Positions 48,787 to 59,560 of a stretch of DNA of 64,000 bases are shown here, piece by piece. The stretch covers positions 536,501 to 600,500 of the forward strand of contig CM038469.1 in assembly GCA_021464415.1 (NCBI GenBank), written 5' to 3'. Both the position numbers and the translations under genes were made by a program. Source of the stretch: Lonicera japonica (lineage: Eukaryota > Streptophyta > Magnoliopsida > Dipsacales > Caprifoliaceae). Numbering within the stretch: position 1 is the first letter of the stretch; each line of letters begins with the position of its first letter. The notes beneath the pieces are model-generated. The model was not told where the DNA came from, ran no database searches, and worked only from the letters and a program-made list of their open reading frames with translations.

Positions 48787-50237
48787 CTGCAAAACCTGGT
48801 TTGGAAAATGGGAGTGAGCCAAACGGGCTCAGTGGGAACTATAAGGTTTTCATGTGAGAAAATAAGTTAGAAAACCATGCATGCCATGCAATGCAATATA
48901 ATGAAAGTAAGGTTGGTTTATATGCTGCTTCTGTGTAATAAATCTCCTCAAGGTAAAATGCATTTCTTTTTGTATATACAAATGTAAATACATATATATA
49001 TATATATATAACACATCCATGAAGTAGCCAATGCACGGAAAACTTTTCATGATATGTATATATATAGAATGTCCCCAACCCAAACTATAAGAAAGGCAAT
49101 ATATGTATATATACATCATCATTCTGTATATGCCACAACACCGCGACTAGATCTATCACATCAATCACATATATCATACTCACGTCTAGGATTTTCATAC
49201 ATCTATTGTGCACAGAGATAGCCGGCAACTCGGTTTCTTCTACCCCCAAGGCAAGGACCACCTACCAGATCCACCTAGAGGCTACCTCACGCAGCCACAA
49301 AGGCATACGCTACCTCACGCAGCCACAAAGGCATACGCTACAATAATCCTCACGTAGCTACCAAGGCATACGCTATAATAATCCTCACATAGCCACCAAG
49401 GCATACGCTATGGGTATCACCAATATTTATCTAGTACGAACGATGTGGCCATCCGATAATATATCCAAACAATAATAAACTCATCAAATCAAGGAAATCA
49501 TAAGAACATACATAATCAAATAGATGTAGATCCGTATATACATACATTCCATATGTGTTCGTATAACTCGTAAATATGTATCCATTCTAGATATATGTAC
49601 ATATACATATTGTATAACATGTAATGGTATTGTTGCTGTACTTGAACTAGGCTTGCCAGGTCCGTCAACTAATGGCTCAGTTAAAAGATCATGAATTTGG
49701 GAGGCATTATATGCTTTCAATCAACGTGGCACCAAAGCCAAATATAATGTAGTTTTCATAGTATACACAATCTATATAGACCTCCCCTTAACACCATAAT
49801 GCTTTGTTTATACATAAAAGGGTTATAATCATGCCCAGCATAGTTACGGACTGGCCAAATAGGTAATAAAATACATAAAGTATAAGCCAGTAGCCAAAGT
49901 ACAACAACAATATCCCATATATGCGTAATCAAGGTCAAAGTATACTTTTAAAATCATGTATCGCATCGTATGTATGCGTATCATAGCATATAGTTCGTAA
50001 CCATATCCGTATATAAGGGTTTTATGCCAAACTTTAGGAAATTAAGATAGAAATTGCGATTTCTAGCATAATCCACCATATGTAATCATATCAAGTCCAA
50101 ATCAATCAAAGAAATAAGAGAAATCAACCCAAACCCCATGAATGTGCAATTTAGGTAGAAAAACCCTAGGTTTAGTTTGATTTGGTGTAAATATGTTATA
50201 ATAACTTGAAAAGAAGTTTAAATACTATTGTTCCCAC
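48787..50237 (-). other. Candidate intron inside the gypsy LTR
   Basis: Third full example of the paired donor-like and acceptor-like blocks, 1,451 bp. Splicing inferred. Confidence 0.4.
49281..49410. repeat. Minisatellite in gypsy LTR
   Basis: Two 28-bp units (GCTACCTCACGCAGCCAC..CATAC) are followed by two 35-bp units that insert AATAATC. All share CCAMRAAGGCATACGCTA-like ends. Confidence 0.8.
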
Positions 50238-50527
50238 CTTTTGAGGCTTAATCCCTCGATGAATTGCGGAAGAATCAATCCGGAAAGCCGTAGACACGAA
50301 AACCCCCAAATTGCTTCCAAAACCCTAGCTATGGTGGATGGAGGTGGAGAAGAAGATGAAGATGATGATAAAGATGACGATCTTGTGTGGTGGTAGGAAT
50401 CAAGGAGGATCATCCATAATAACCCCCCTAAAATCGCCCTCAATCTCTCTCTAAAAGCTCTCCAATTGGTTGGGTGAAAATAAGAAGGAAAAGGGAGGAA
50501 ATAAGCTTAAAAATCTAGCCCAGATTG

Positions 50528-50543
50528 ATGTAGTCGACTACAT
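50528..50543. promoter_or_regulatory. 16-bp palindrome in gypsy LTR
   Basis: ATGTAGTCGACTACAT, with a partial second copy GTAGTCGACT at about 50553-50562. Located ahead of the LTR leader on the minus strand. Confidence 0.7.
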
Positions 50544-50992
50544 TAAGACCATGTAGTCGACTTCCACTATTCACAGTACACAATTTTGCTGTTTGGTCAC
50601 AGGCTCAACTTCACGCCCAATTTTGGCCATCGAGGAGTGAGAATTGGGTCTTGGCCAAAACATGAAAGTTGTAGATTGGATCAAAACCTAGAGATATGTG
50701 ATATCGTGGACTCATTTGGAGTTCTGATGAAGAATATATGGTCTTCCAAAGTTGGGTAAAAACCATTAATCACGTAAGACCAAACTTGTGATTTTTGAGC
50801 CGATTTTTCGTTCGAGTCACCAGAAAAAACTTATGGTCATTATAACACACTTAAACATGTTAGTATGACTTGTTGGAAGTTTCCAAACCATGCCAACCTT
50901 CCCAGAACCCAATTTGGCTATCCGGAGTCCGATTCTGCCTTATACGCGACTTAGGCCGTGATTTGCGAGAGATGATTAAACGGGATGTTACA

Positions 50993-51412
50993 ATCTCCCC
51001 TCCTTAAGAAATTTTGTCCTTGAAATTCTCGTATAATAGCTTACCATCCCAAGGCACAAGTGGTTCTGGATTCTACATAGCTGCCCTTCCTTAAAAGAGA
51101 AGACTACAATAGCCAATGGAGAAAGATTCCGAACTCAAGGATCAGAACAAGAGGAATCATCTTATCAAACGATAAAGAAGAAAAACCACATAACTAAAGT
51201 CATCTAATACATTCTCTTTCACAAACCACCACCTATTTAAGAGTTTTAATGGAAAGTGATACTTGGCCAAACATGAGGGTTGTCAGCTGCCTATACACAT
51301 GAACGAAATAGCATATGATAGAAATTTCATTCTATAGCCTCTTTCCCTCATCCAACTTACCGGGCAATGCAACCATCATATCTTCACCACTCCAGTTTCC
51401 ACCTTCTGTGTT
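50993..51412 (-). pseudogene. 3' end of a chromovirus-type gypsy pol, with polypurine tract
   Basis: On the minus strand the last coding-like stretch reads REFQGQNFLRRGD, the usual pol tail of plant Tekay/Reina-type chromoviruses. It runs into the polypurine tract AAGGAGGGGAGATT (50993-51009) and the 3' LTR. Further upstream coding sequence is not recognisable. A Tat element cuts it at 51413. Confidence 0.6.
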
Positions 51413-51569
51413 TGTGAACACCTTATTTTTCGACCCTCGCACAAATCCCGGACTTCAAGAAAATGAACACACATGCATGCATAGAATGAGGCAGAAAGGC
51501 CACCAGGACAGAAAGTTACGAGAATTACCAGAAACTGCCGAAAACCGGTAACCGTCAAAACTCCTGGAA

Positions 51570-51837
51570 GGTAAAATTAAATAGCTATGGATATCTGACC
51601 ATCCTCAAACTTTGAGGGTTGTTAGGTAATACTACAAGGAGGAACATACTCAAAAATCAGCACATTCCGACAGCCGGATCTCCGGGAATTGAGAAAACTA
51701 GGTGGTAAAATTAAATAGCTATGGATATCTGACCATCCTCAAACTTTGAGGGTTGTTAGGTAATACTACAAGGAGGAACATACTCAAAAATCAGCACATT
51801 CCGACAGCCGGATCTCCGGGAATTGAGAAAACTGGGA
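51570..51837 (+). repeat. 134-bp tandem duplication in Tat LTR
   Basis: Units 51570-51703 and 51704-51837 are identical except around the junction (ACTAGGT versus ACTGGGA). The first unit starts GGTAAAATTAAATAGC. Confidence 0.92.
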
Positions 51838-52007
51838 ATTCACCTCGGGAATCAAAAGGCACACTTCCCTAAGTCCAAATAAGCTAAAATTTGGTCAGGA
51901 GGTAGGTCACATCATGGGTAACAACATATCAAAAAATCAGATCATTCCAATACTCGGTTGGGCCGAAATTGCAAAAACCGTCGCGCAAACCGAAAAGGGG
52001 CAAAACC

Positions 52008-52087
52008 AGTTGTCCCAGGGACAACTAGTGTTGTCTCCACGACAACACCTGTTGTCCCCATGACAACACCAATTGTCCCAGGGACAA
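52008..52087. promoter_or_regulatory. Four-dyad palindrome module upstream of Tat LTR TATA box
   Basis: AGTTGTCCC-A-GGGACAACT (52008-52026), GTGTTGTC/GACAACAC (52028-52048), GTTGTC/GACAAC (52051-52067) and TTGTCCC-A-GGGACAA (52073-52087). All are variants of one GTTGTC core. The TATA box follows 13 bases later. Confidence 0.8.
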
Positions 52088-52100
52088 CTGGTCTTTTTTG

Positions 52101-52110
52101 CTATAAATAG
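52101..52110 (+). promoter_or_regulatory. TATA box of the Tat LTR
   Basis: CTATAAATAG followed by ACCCC. The solo Tat LTR has GCTATAAATAAGACCC at the equivalent place. Confidence 0.75.
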
Positions 52111-52984
52111 ACCCCTTTTGTGCCTTTTTAAAGGAGGAGCGAAAAAAGGGAAAAAAAGTGGAAAATCTTGGGAGAATTGTTGGAAATACTATATTCACCT
52201 TGGGAAAGCCTTTTGGTAAGTTTCGTAATTTTCTGAATTTCAATTTTTATTCGTGTATTTTCATTGAATCGCATGTAGAGAGTGATATTTATCACCAAAT
52301 CAGTCTAAATTTCATATTTGAGCTTTATTTTAATTATAGAAGGTGTGGATTGAGAAAAAAATCGTATTTTAAAAATATATTTTTATCAGGGTATTTTTTA
52401 TCAGTCTCACATATTAGACCGTTGTTTAAATTCCAAATGAGTTCAAATTTTAGATTTGAGTTAGATTATCAACATTGAAAATATTGGTTTAGAAAAAAAT
52501 CACCTTTTGCAGGAATATTTTTATCAGTTATTTTCAATTTTATCAGTCTCAATCCACACCGAAATTGATTAATTTTGTGCCCCGTTTAATCTATAAATTT
52601 GGTCATTGAATTAAATATCCAATGTGAGAGTATGAAAATTGTCAAATGCCAATTTAAGTAATTAAATTGCGGCACACTATTTGACAAAAGAAATCTCGAT
52701 GATTGCCGGATACCAATTCCAAACTAAATTAGCTTCTGAAAAGCTCTGATTTTTATCAAAATGCACTGATTTCGTTGTCTATCTCTATACAAAACAATTG
52801 TGAAACCACACAAATACACACTGATTTCTAAAATCAAAAAGGGAAAAAAACGAAGCACACGTCTTCAATCCCCACCCCAAAATCTCGGTTTTCTAAAAAT
52901 AAAAGGCTGAAGTGAAATAATATTACACGCGCATGCGAATCTGTGATAATACTTAACACACATTCTACTTAGAGACTGAAAGGG

Positions 52985-53015
52985 CGAATTGGGTGCCTAA
53001 TCCCTTCCCAATTCG
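52985..53015 (+). other. R-region hairpin of the Tat LTR
   Basis: Perfect 9-bp arms, CGAATTGGG (52985-52993) and CCCAATTCG (53007-53015), enclose TGCCTAATCCCTT. Equivalents lie at 24596-24626 and, in reverse, about 18413-18445. Each is preceded by GA(C/G)TGAAAGGG or GACCGAAAGGG. Confidence 0.75.
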
Positions 53016-53243
53016 TAATTTAATCCCCGAACCCTTGAATTGTCTAGTTCCGCATTAATTGTGTTTAAGAAAGCGTTTAATTCATAAATGTTTCTCTTTT
53101 ACACAAAACTTTTGTTTGTTTAGTAAAACAAACTGGCGACTCTGAATTGTTTACAAAATGTCATGTTTTTTTGTAATTAATAAAAACTCCAACGTGTTCC
53201 GAAAAATAAAGATGAAAAGCGGAGGAGTTGAAAACTCTGTACA

Positions 53244-54393
53244 AGAGTAAAATATGCGTGGATATTTGTTTGTATTATTTTATTGCGTGTTTTTATTTTC
53301 GGCCTTAGTTTTAGGATAACATAGATGCGATTCAGGTGGATACCCGATTTGTCTTTCTCTGTTTATAATTATTGTTTGAGGAAAAATATTTTCATAAATA
53401 AAATTTTGAAAAGACTGGAACAAATCATAAAGCGTTCTTCATAATATACCTCAACAATTGTTATTTTGCACGCACGCGCTATCATCATGCATTATCGCGA
53501 GTGTGAAATTATCCCAAATAACCCGGAAATACTGTTTAGCAAGTAGGGAGTTGACTCGTCTGGGTCAACATCAACCGGAAGCTCTTATTTCCACTCTCCT
53601 TGGCCAAGTACTGACCGAGGTATATAGAGTGATGAGAACACTCACGTACCCGAGATGTATATCAAAAGGTCCTTGCACGTACTCACCCTTGGGGTATATA
53701 GCAAGACCTAGCCAAATAGGAGCGAGCCTGAACCTTAACCCATCAAGCCACGCTGCATGTAGGATGAGTCAACCTAGTACACTTGAATTTCTGCATCTTT
53801 GCTTAACCGTCAGTCATGAGATTGGTGAATCAAAGGCCTTGTCATGCATACCGTTTCTTGGTTTGGCAAGTACGGCCGGAGGCTGTCCAACCTCCTCCGT
53901 AGAAATCCCTCACTAGAATCTGCTAGTGAGAATTTCCCCCTCACTATTTCCATGAAAAGCAACTCTATGAGGAGAGAACTTCCCGATTTTTACAAAATAT
54001 TTTCCAAAAATATATTTTTCAAAAACGTTGTCATTTTATATAATAGGTTTTCAAAATGCGTTTTCAAAACCGGAAGGTTATAAGGGCACCCCGGGGATTC
54101 TTATTCCTACCCTAAACCTACCTATGGGGCTCTCAAGTTGTTGCTGTCAGTTTGTTTTCACCTAATCATCAAAAAATTGATTTTTGATCTACATTCTTGT
54201 GCATAGTACTCTTTCCGGAATTATAAAATTCTTTGTTTTGAAAAAAATATCTAGCTATCTTTTGCGGTCCTCATTTTTTTTAAAAAAATATATATATAAA
54301 ATTTTCTTCATTACTCTCAGATTTTCTGCAGTGGCCGGTTGGGTTTGTCGAGATTATATCGGTAGACTTATTCGTCTAGATTCACCAGTAGAC
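53244..54393 (+). other. Tat element leader
   Basis: About 1.15 kb between LTR and gag. A 152-codon open stretch (53458-53916) has no recognisable domain and is probably chance. Poly-T/A runs lie at 54210-54300. No canonical primer site is visible directly after 53243. Confidence 0.5.
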
Positions 54394-55572
54394 ATGCCTC
54401 CAAGACGGGCCGTAGATTTCCAGAATGATTAGAACGGGCGTATCGAAGAAGGGGTTGAGAATATCGAGGGACAGCACCATGCAGCGGAACCGCCGCCCGA
54501 TCCCGGTTTACCGATGGATCCTGGAACCCTATCCCCGGAACAACTTTTTCACTTGATTCAGGGTTTGACCCAATCAGTTAACCATCTACTTGCCTCCCGA
54601 GCACCTATGGAGCAAATCCCACAGAACCCCAATCCTTATCACAACAGAGGACCACTAATTCCCCCTGCCCCGCAGAATGTCCCACCAGCTCACCAGGGCC
54701 CGCCCGCACCCGACGGTGTCAATGCTTGGCTTCATCCCGAGCAAAACCCGCCCCGTCAACAAAACAACCATTTCTTCGGTGAAGGTCGTGAACATGATCC
54801 TTATATGGGGCAGTATGCGGAGTCTGTGGTCGAGACAGATAAAGAGAATGAAGCAATAGTCGTGTTGAAAGAACAAGTGAAAGCCCTGAACCAAAGAGTA
54901 ATTGATAAAGTCGATGATATGGCCGATATCCGGAATATGTCCCTTTTTCCGGATGCCCGGTTGCCGATTGGTTTCAAGCTCCCCCATGTCGAGAAATTCT
55001 CGGGAAGTAGCCCACCGCATCTTCATCTCAAGGCTTATGTAAGAACGATGCAGTTGTATGGGTTAAATGAAACTCACTTGGCTCAAGGTTTTCATCAGAC
55101 CTTAACTGGGCCCGCCCATAGCTGGTTTTTGGGATTAGAGAGGCATCGAGTGGCAGATTGGAAGAGCATTGTGAAAGAGTTCATGGAACATTACAAATCT
55201 AATGAGGAGTTGAAAGTCACCCGTAAGCATCTGGAAATGGCAAAGCAAAGAGAGAATGAAAGCGTTAACGATTTTATAACTCGATGGCGGGAACTGGCCT
55301 CACAAATGGTGGACCGTGTGTCTGAGGAGGAACAACTGGGTTTGATAGTCAAGAACTTTAAGCCTGAAATTCGGAATGGTATGGGCCGCCAATATTTTGA
55401 GAAGTACAAAGCTTTGATGCACATCGCCAATGAGACAGAGGAGGAATTGGCAAGGGTGGCCGAAGCTAAGAAAACGGCTTCCCAATACAAAAGATCCACC
55501 CCAGCCGTCAATCAGACGTGGTCTTACCAAAATGCTGGAACTTCTCAAAGAACTAACTTTCAATATCCTTAG
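54394..55572 (+). pseudogene. Tat gag, N-terminal and core part
   Basis: The likely original start is ATG at 54394 (MPPRRAVDF), with a TAG at codon 13 (54430-54432). The same frame reopens and runs through an internal Met at 54514 to TAG at 55572. The N-terminus is rich in Pro, Gln and Asn. The retrotransposon gag core covers about residues 165-280 of the 352-residue stretch, including HLHLKAYVRTMQLYG, LTGPAHSWF and ENESVNDFITRWRELASQM. Gag would form the particle shell. The frame continues past 55572 to about 55700 before a frameshift. Two stops make it non-functional. Confidence 0.85.
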
Positions 55573-55699
55573 GAGCAGAGGCCCGTACCCAACCAAGGTT
55601 TCATCAATCAAACCCGGAACACTGGAAGGAATAGGCATTTTTCTCGACTCCTGGCTTCTCTGAGTAAAACTTTTGCAGCCCTAAGGGATGGAGGCATCA

Positions 55700-56678
55700 A
55701 CAAGCTTTAGCCCCCCGAGCTCCCCCTGATCCGCTTCCCCGTGGCTGGAATACGAATGAAGTTTGTGAATTCCATCAAGGCCCTGGACACCACACTGATT
55801 GATGCATGGCTTTGAGGCACACCATACAAGATCTGATAGAGTCGGGGAAAATTCCTGATCCCGAGCTCCCGAATGTGGCAAAGAATCCACTCTCCAACCA
55901 CAGAGGGAGAATTAATGCATTGATAATAGATAAAGAACAGAATGATCCGATGTTTTTGATTCGGCCTGCAAAGAACAAAAGAAAGGAGATCATAGCTGTA
56001 TTTCGAGTAGAAAGTTGTTTGAGTCAAGGTTTTACAGAAGGAAAAGAAGAAGAGTTGGAAAATATGTTCTGGCAATTAATGAAAGAAGTTTCGAATCAGG
56101 GAGGGAAAGTTGCGGAGAAACCATCGTACAGCTCCCAAGTTAGTAAGTGGATGAAGGAGATGAAAATACTGCCCGGTCAAGGACGGGGCAAATACAACCA
56201 AGGCATCGCCGAACCCGTTATAGTAAAGACTCAGATCCACAAGCAAGGGTTGGGTTATCAGGGAAAGAAGGTGAAAATTGGGCAGGAGACACCGAACCGA
56301 AAGTAGTCCATCTCAAGAAAGATCACCCGAACCCACGTCAACATGATTAGTTTTGATTGGTCAAAAGTGGCAGAAGAGTCGGATAAGAATGAAAAGGAGG
56401 GTTTAGCTAACTGGGTGCAACAGTTAACACGATCAGGGAAGGTTTATAGCCCTCAAGAGAAAGTGGCAGAAGCTGGAAAAAAAGAAGTGATCCAACCTGA
56501 AGGTAGGCAAGTGGTCGAACAATTAAAAAAAACCCAGGCTCAGATATCCATTTGGGGACTGTTGGTTTCCTCCAAACCCCATCGAACAGCATTTTTGAAA
56601 CTCATGGATGAAGCCATAATCCCCATAAAATCCAATCTTGGGCAATTAATCGCTATGATTGGGACACTGGGTCTATAG
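55700..56678 (+). pseudogene. Tat gag C-terminus and pre-protease region
   Basis: From about 55700 the coding sense moves to the frame used by all downstream pol domains. CEFHQGPGHHTD..CMALR (about 55765-55820) resembles the Cys-His knuckle region of Tat gag, with TGA before the last Cys. GRGKYNQGIAEPV followed by QGLGYQ (56180-56270) is a Gly-rich G-patch-like segment. SIWGLLVSSKPHRTAFLKL (56550-56610) is the conserved block that precedes the protease in this lineage. Stops at 56304 and 56676 interrupt it; no further frameshift was seen. Confidence 0.7.
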
Positions 56679-57911
56679 AACAGTCTAGCATTCTCCGATG
56701 AAGACTTATCACCGTTGGGGAGAGATCATGACCAGGCTCTGCACATATCTGTTGAAACTCTGGGGATGGTAATACCAAAGGTGCTCATCGACAATGGAGC
56801 AACCATAAATGTATGCCCTCTCAAAACTTTCAAGGCTCTGGGGCTTGATGAAGGAAGTTTGGAAGAATCTCCGGTAACCGTGAGAGCCTATGACAACACC
56901 AAGAGAGCCGTATTGGGGTCTGTTATCCTGAGTTTATTGATCGGGCCAACCGAATTTGCTGCAGAATTCCAAGTTATTGAGATCCCGTCAAGCTTTAATC
57001 TGCTGTTGGGAAGGGCATGGATACACTCGGTTGGGGCTCTCCCATCATCTCTCCATCAGAAAGTAAAGATTCCCGTGGGAGATGAAGTAATTGTGGTACA
57101 TGGGGACTGTGACGATGTTATAATGCCCAAAGACACACCAGTCTTAGGCATAAGGAGTCAGGATATACAGTTGGGAGGTTTTCAATGCGAACCCAAAGTG
57201 CAAACTCTGACCACACAGAAAATTGAACTGTTACCCCCGTACACTGTGCCATTTCTGAACGAAAAAGTGGTTGCTATGATGAATGCTATAGGGTACTTTC
57301 CAGGCAGAGGTTTGGGTGATCGACAAGTCGGAATAGTCGAGCCGATCAAGCCGCACGTGCAGAGCTAAAAATATGATGGGCTGGGTTTATCAGAGTCGGA
57401 AGAAGGCAAATTTATGGAGGGTTCAAATTATGGAGCGATCAATACTTCGTTGAATGGTATCTTTGTAAAGGAAGGGGAAGACTTCCCATTTTGTGGTTTC
57501 CAAGAACCATGGTTTAATTCGAAAAGAGAAAGAGTCCCAGGACTAGAAATCTTCTTTGTTGAAGACTTGTATCACAAAGAGGGGGAGGTACACTGTATTG
57601 AAAATAGGGGATATGAAGATCCATCTCAGGGTTTGAAAGAAGAAAATGAAGGAACTGAGGAGCTAGCTTTTATGATGAAGAGTTTGTTTGTCGAAACTGA
57701 GGTTATGGAAGTGACTGAAGAGGGTAATCTAGTTGATCCCGTGGTTTTGATCTATCCGGCAAAGAAAAGGGGAATTTTGAGAGAGAAAGGGAGTGAATAT
57801 GTAAGGGATAAAATTTTGGGTAGCATGAGCGATGATAAGCTCTTAGGAAATTTACTTGAAAATGTACCCAATGGAATTTTTGTTAATGAAATAGAAACAG
57901 TTTCACAGTAG
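56679..57911 (+). pseudogene. Tat aspartic protease and G-patch spacer
   Basis: The protease core is at 56780-57060: VLIDNGATINVCP carries the catalytic Asp (DNG in place of D[ST]G, a form I recall as common in this lineage). ILSLLIGP and LLLGRAWIHSVGALPSSLHQK follow. IGYFPGRGLGDRQVGIVEPI (57285-57350) is a G-patch motif. A stop at 57366 follows, then an acidic spacer with no known domain (57414-57911) ending in TAG. The protease would cut the polyprotein. Same frame throughout. Confidence 0.8.
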
Positions 57912-58961
57912 CCGAATATGTCCAATTCTTTTATTGCCTCTGCTGAAATTGAATCTATGAATGATATCCCTGAAAAGAACAAACAGCGAATCCAAATCGA
58001 GGAGGGTGAAACCGTTACGATTAACCTAGGGACCGATGAGGATAAGAAAGAGTTAAAAATTGGGACTGAATTGAATGAAATTGAAAGCAAAGAATTGCAT
58101 GAATTGTTGAAAGAATATGTTGATGTGTTTGCTTGGTCTTATGCTGATATGCCAGGTTTAAGCACAGATATAGTGATGCATGAGATCCACACCAAACCAG
58201 AGTGTAAACCCGTCAAGCAGAAACTTAGAAAGTTGATACCAGAATGGTCCTTAAAGGTTAAAGAAGAAGTTGAAAAACAGTTGAAAGTGGGATTCATCCG
58301 AGTAGTGAATTATCCAACTTAGTTAGCCAATGTCGTACCTGTGCCGAAGCCAAATGGGAAAGTGAGGGTATGTGTAGATTACAGGGATCTCAATAAAGCC
58401 TGCCCAAAAGACGATTTTCCATTACCCAATATCGATCTAATTGTGGACAATACTGCCAACCATGCTTTGAAGTCGTTTGTCGATGGTTTCGCTGGTTATA
58501 ACAAGATAAAGATGCATCCCGATCATCAAGAAAAAATTGCCTTCATCACACCGTGGGGTACTTACTGTTACACAGTTATGCCGTTTGGGTTAAAGAATGC
58601 CGGGGCGACGTACCAAAGGGCTGCAACTGCACTTTTTCACGATATGATCCACAAAGAGGTTGAGGTATATGTGGACGACATGATCATCAAGTCCAAAGAG
58701 AGAGAAGGGCATCTCCTCGCCCTCAAAACTTTCTTCGATAGACTCCGGCAATTCCAGATGAAATTAAATCCGCAGAAATATGTATTTGGGGAAACAAAAG
58801 GCAAGTTGTTGGGTTATGTCGTTAGCAAAAAGGGAATCGAAGCAGACCCTACCAAGATAAAAGTAATCCGAGAAATGCCGGCACCGCGCACACAGAAAGA
58901 GGTCAGAGGGTTCCTAGGTAAGCTACAATATATCAGCCAGTTCATATCCCAGCTCACGTAA
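57912..58961 (+). pseudogene. Tat reverse transcriptase
   Basis: The N-terminal part shows ELLKEYVDVFAWSYADMPG. TAG at 58320 replaces the Trp expected after NYPT. The core is VPKPNGKVRVCVDYRDLNKACPKDDFPLP in register (58341 on), then MPFGLKNAGATYQR and the intact catalytic YVDDMIIKSK (about 58665-58695). GKLLGYVVSKKGIEADPTKI and VRGFLGKLQYISQFI close the domain, ending at TAA 58959. Would copy RNA to DNA in the particle. The catalytic box is intact but the frame is not. Confidence 0.88.
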
Positions 58962-59560
58962 ACATGCGAGCCCATATTCAGACTCTTCCAGAAATCATCA
59001 GATGGTTAGTGGAATGAACAGTGCCAAGCGGCGTTTGATAAAATCAAGGAGTACCTATCCAATCCACCAATCCTTGCCCCACCACAGCCAGACCTTCCCT
59101 TATTACTGTATCTCACAGTCAATGAAATTGCCGCAGGGGCTATGTTGGCCCAACACTTGATCCAGAGTCAAAAGGAGCAGGCGATTTATTACATCAGTAA
59201 GAAGTTGTCACCCTGTGAATGAAATTACTCACCACTGGAAAGATCGTGTGCAGCTTTGATTTGGGCAACTCAGAAGTTACGCCATTACATGCTCGTATTT
59301 TCCGTTATTCTGATAGCACGGTTGGATCCATTGAAATACTTGTTCGAGAAGCTAGTGTTGACTAATCGGATGGCTAAATGGGTGTTTTTGTTATCTGAGT
59401 TCGATATCACATATGTTACCCAGAAGGCGATTAAAGGTCAGATCATCGCAGATTTCTTGGCTGGTAATCTTATTTTGGAAGAAGAAGAAGAAGAAAGAGA
59501 TCTCAGCTTCCTAGATGAAACTATCATGGCATTAGAAATAGAGGGTAAATGGAAACTGTA
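58962..59560 (+). pseudogene. Tat RT-linked RNase H
   Basis: Continues in frame after TAA 58959, with stops near 59009 (TAG) and 59221 (TGA). Recognisable pieces are WNEQCQAAFDKIKEYL, AGAMLAQHL, SPLERSCAALIWATQKLRHYM and FDITYVTQKAIKGQIIADFLA. This degenerate RNase H normally retains structure only, while the second RNase H takes over catalysis (known for Tat). Confidence 0.8.

Larger units (their letters stand above)
48366..50992 (-). repeat. Complete long gypsy LTR (3' LTR of a minus-strand element)
   Basis: On the minus strand it starts TGTAACATCCCG (50992), directly after a polypurine tract, and ends GGGGCGTCACA (48366), 2,627 bp. It includes the ATGTAGTCGACTACAT palindrome (50528-50543), donor-like AAG|GTGGGAACA (50237) and acceptor-like TTTTGCAG|GTG (48787). 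A TGAGCC/GGCTCA hairpin (48815-48831) and a minisatellite (49281-49410) also lie here. It inserted into the plus-strand LTR ending at 48365. Confidence 0.85.
51413..53243 (+). repeat. 5' LTR of the Tat element
   Basis: Starts TGTGAACACC. The end is placed at AACTCTGTACA (53243) by analogy with GAATTCTTACA of the solo LTR. An alternative end is about 53130, just before AACTGGCGACTCTG. It contains a 134-bp tandem duplication, the palindrome module, a TATA box and the R-region hairpin. Confidence 0.7.

Noticed and set aside
53458..53916. 152-codon open stretch in the Tat leader
   Set aside because: No recognisable domain, no similarity to the extra ORF of Ogre elements that I can see, and atypical composition; more likely chance.
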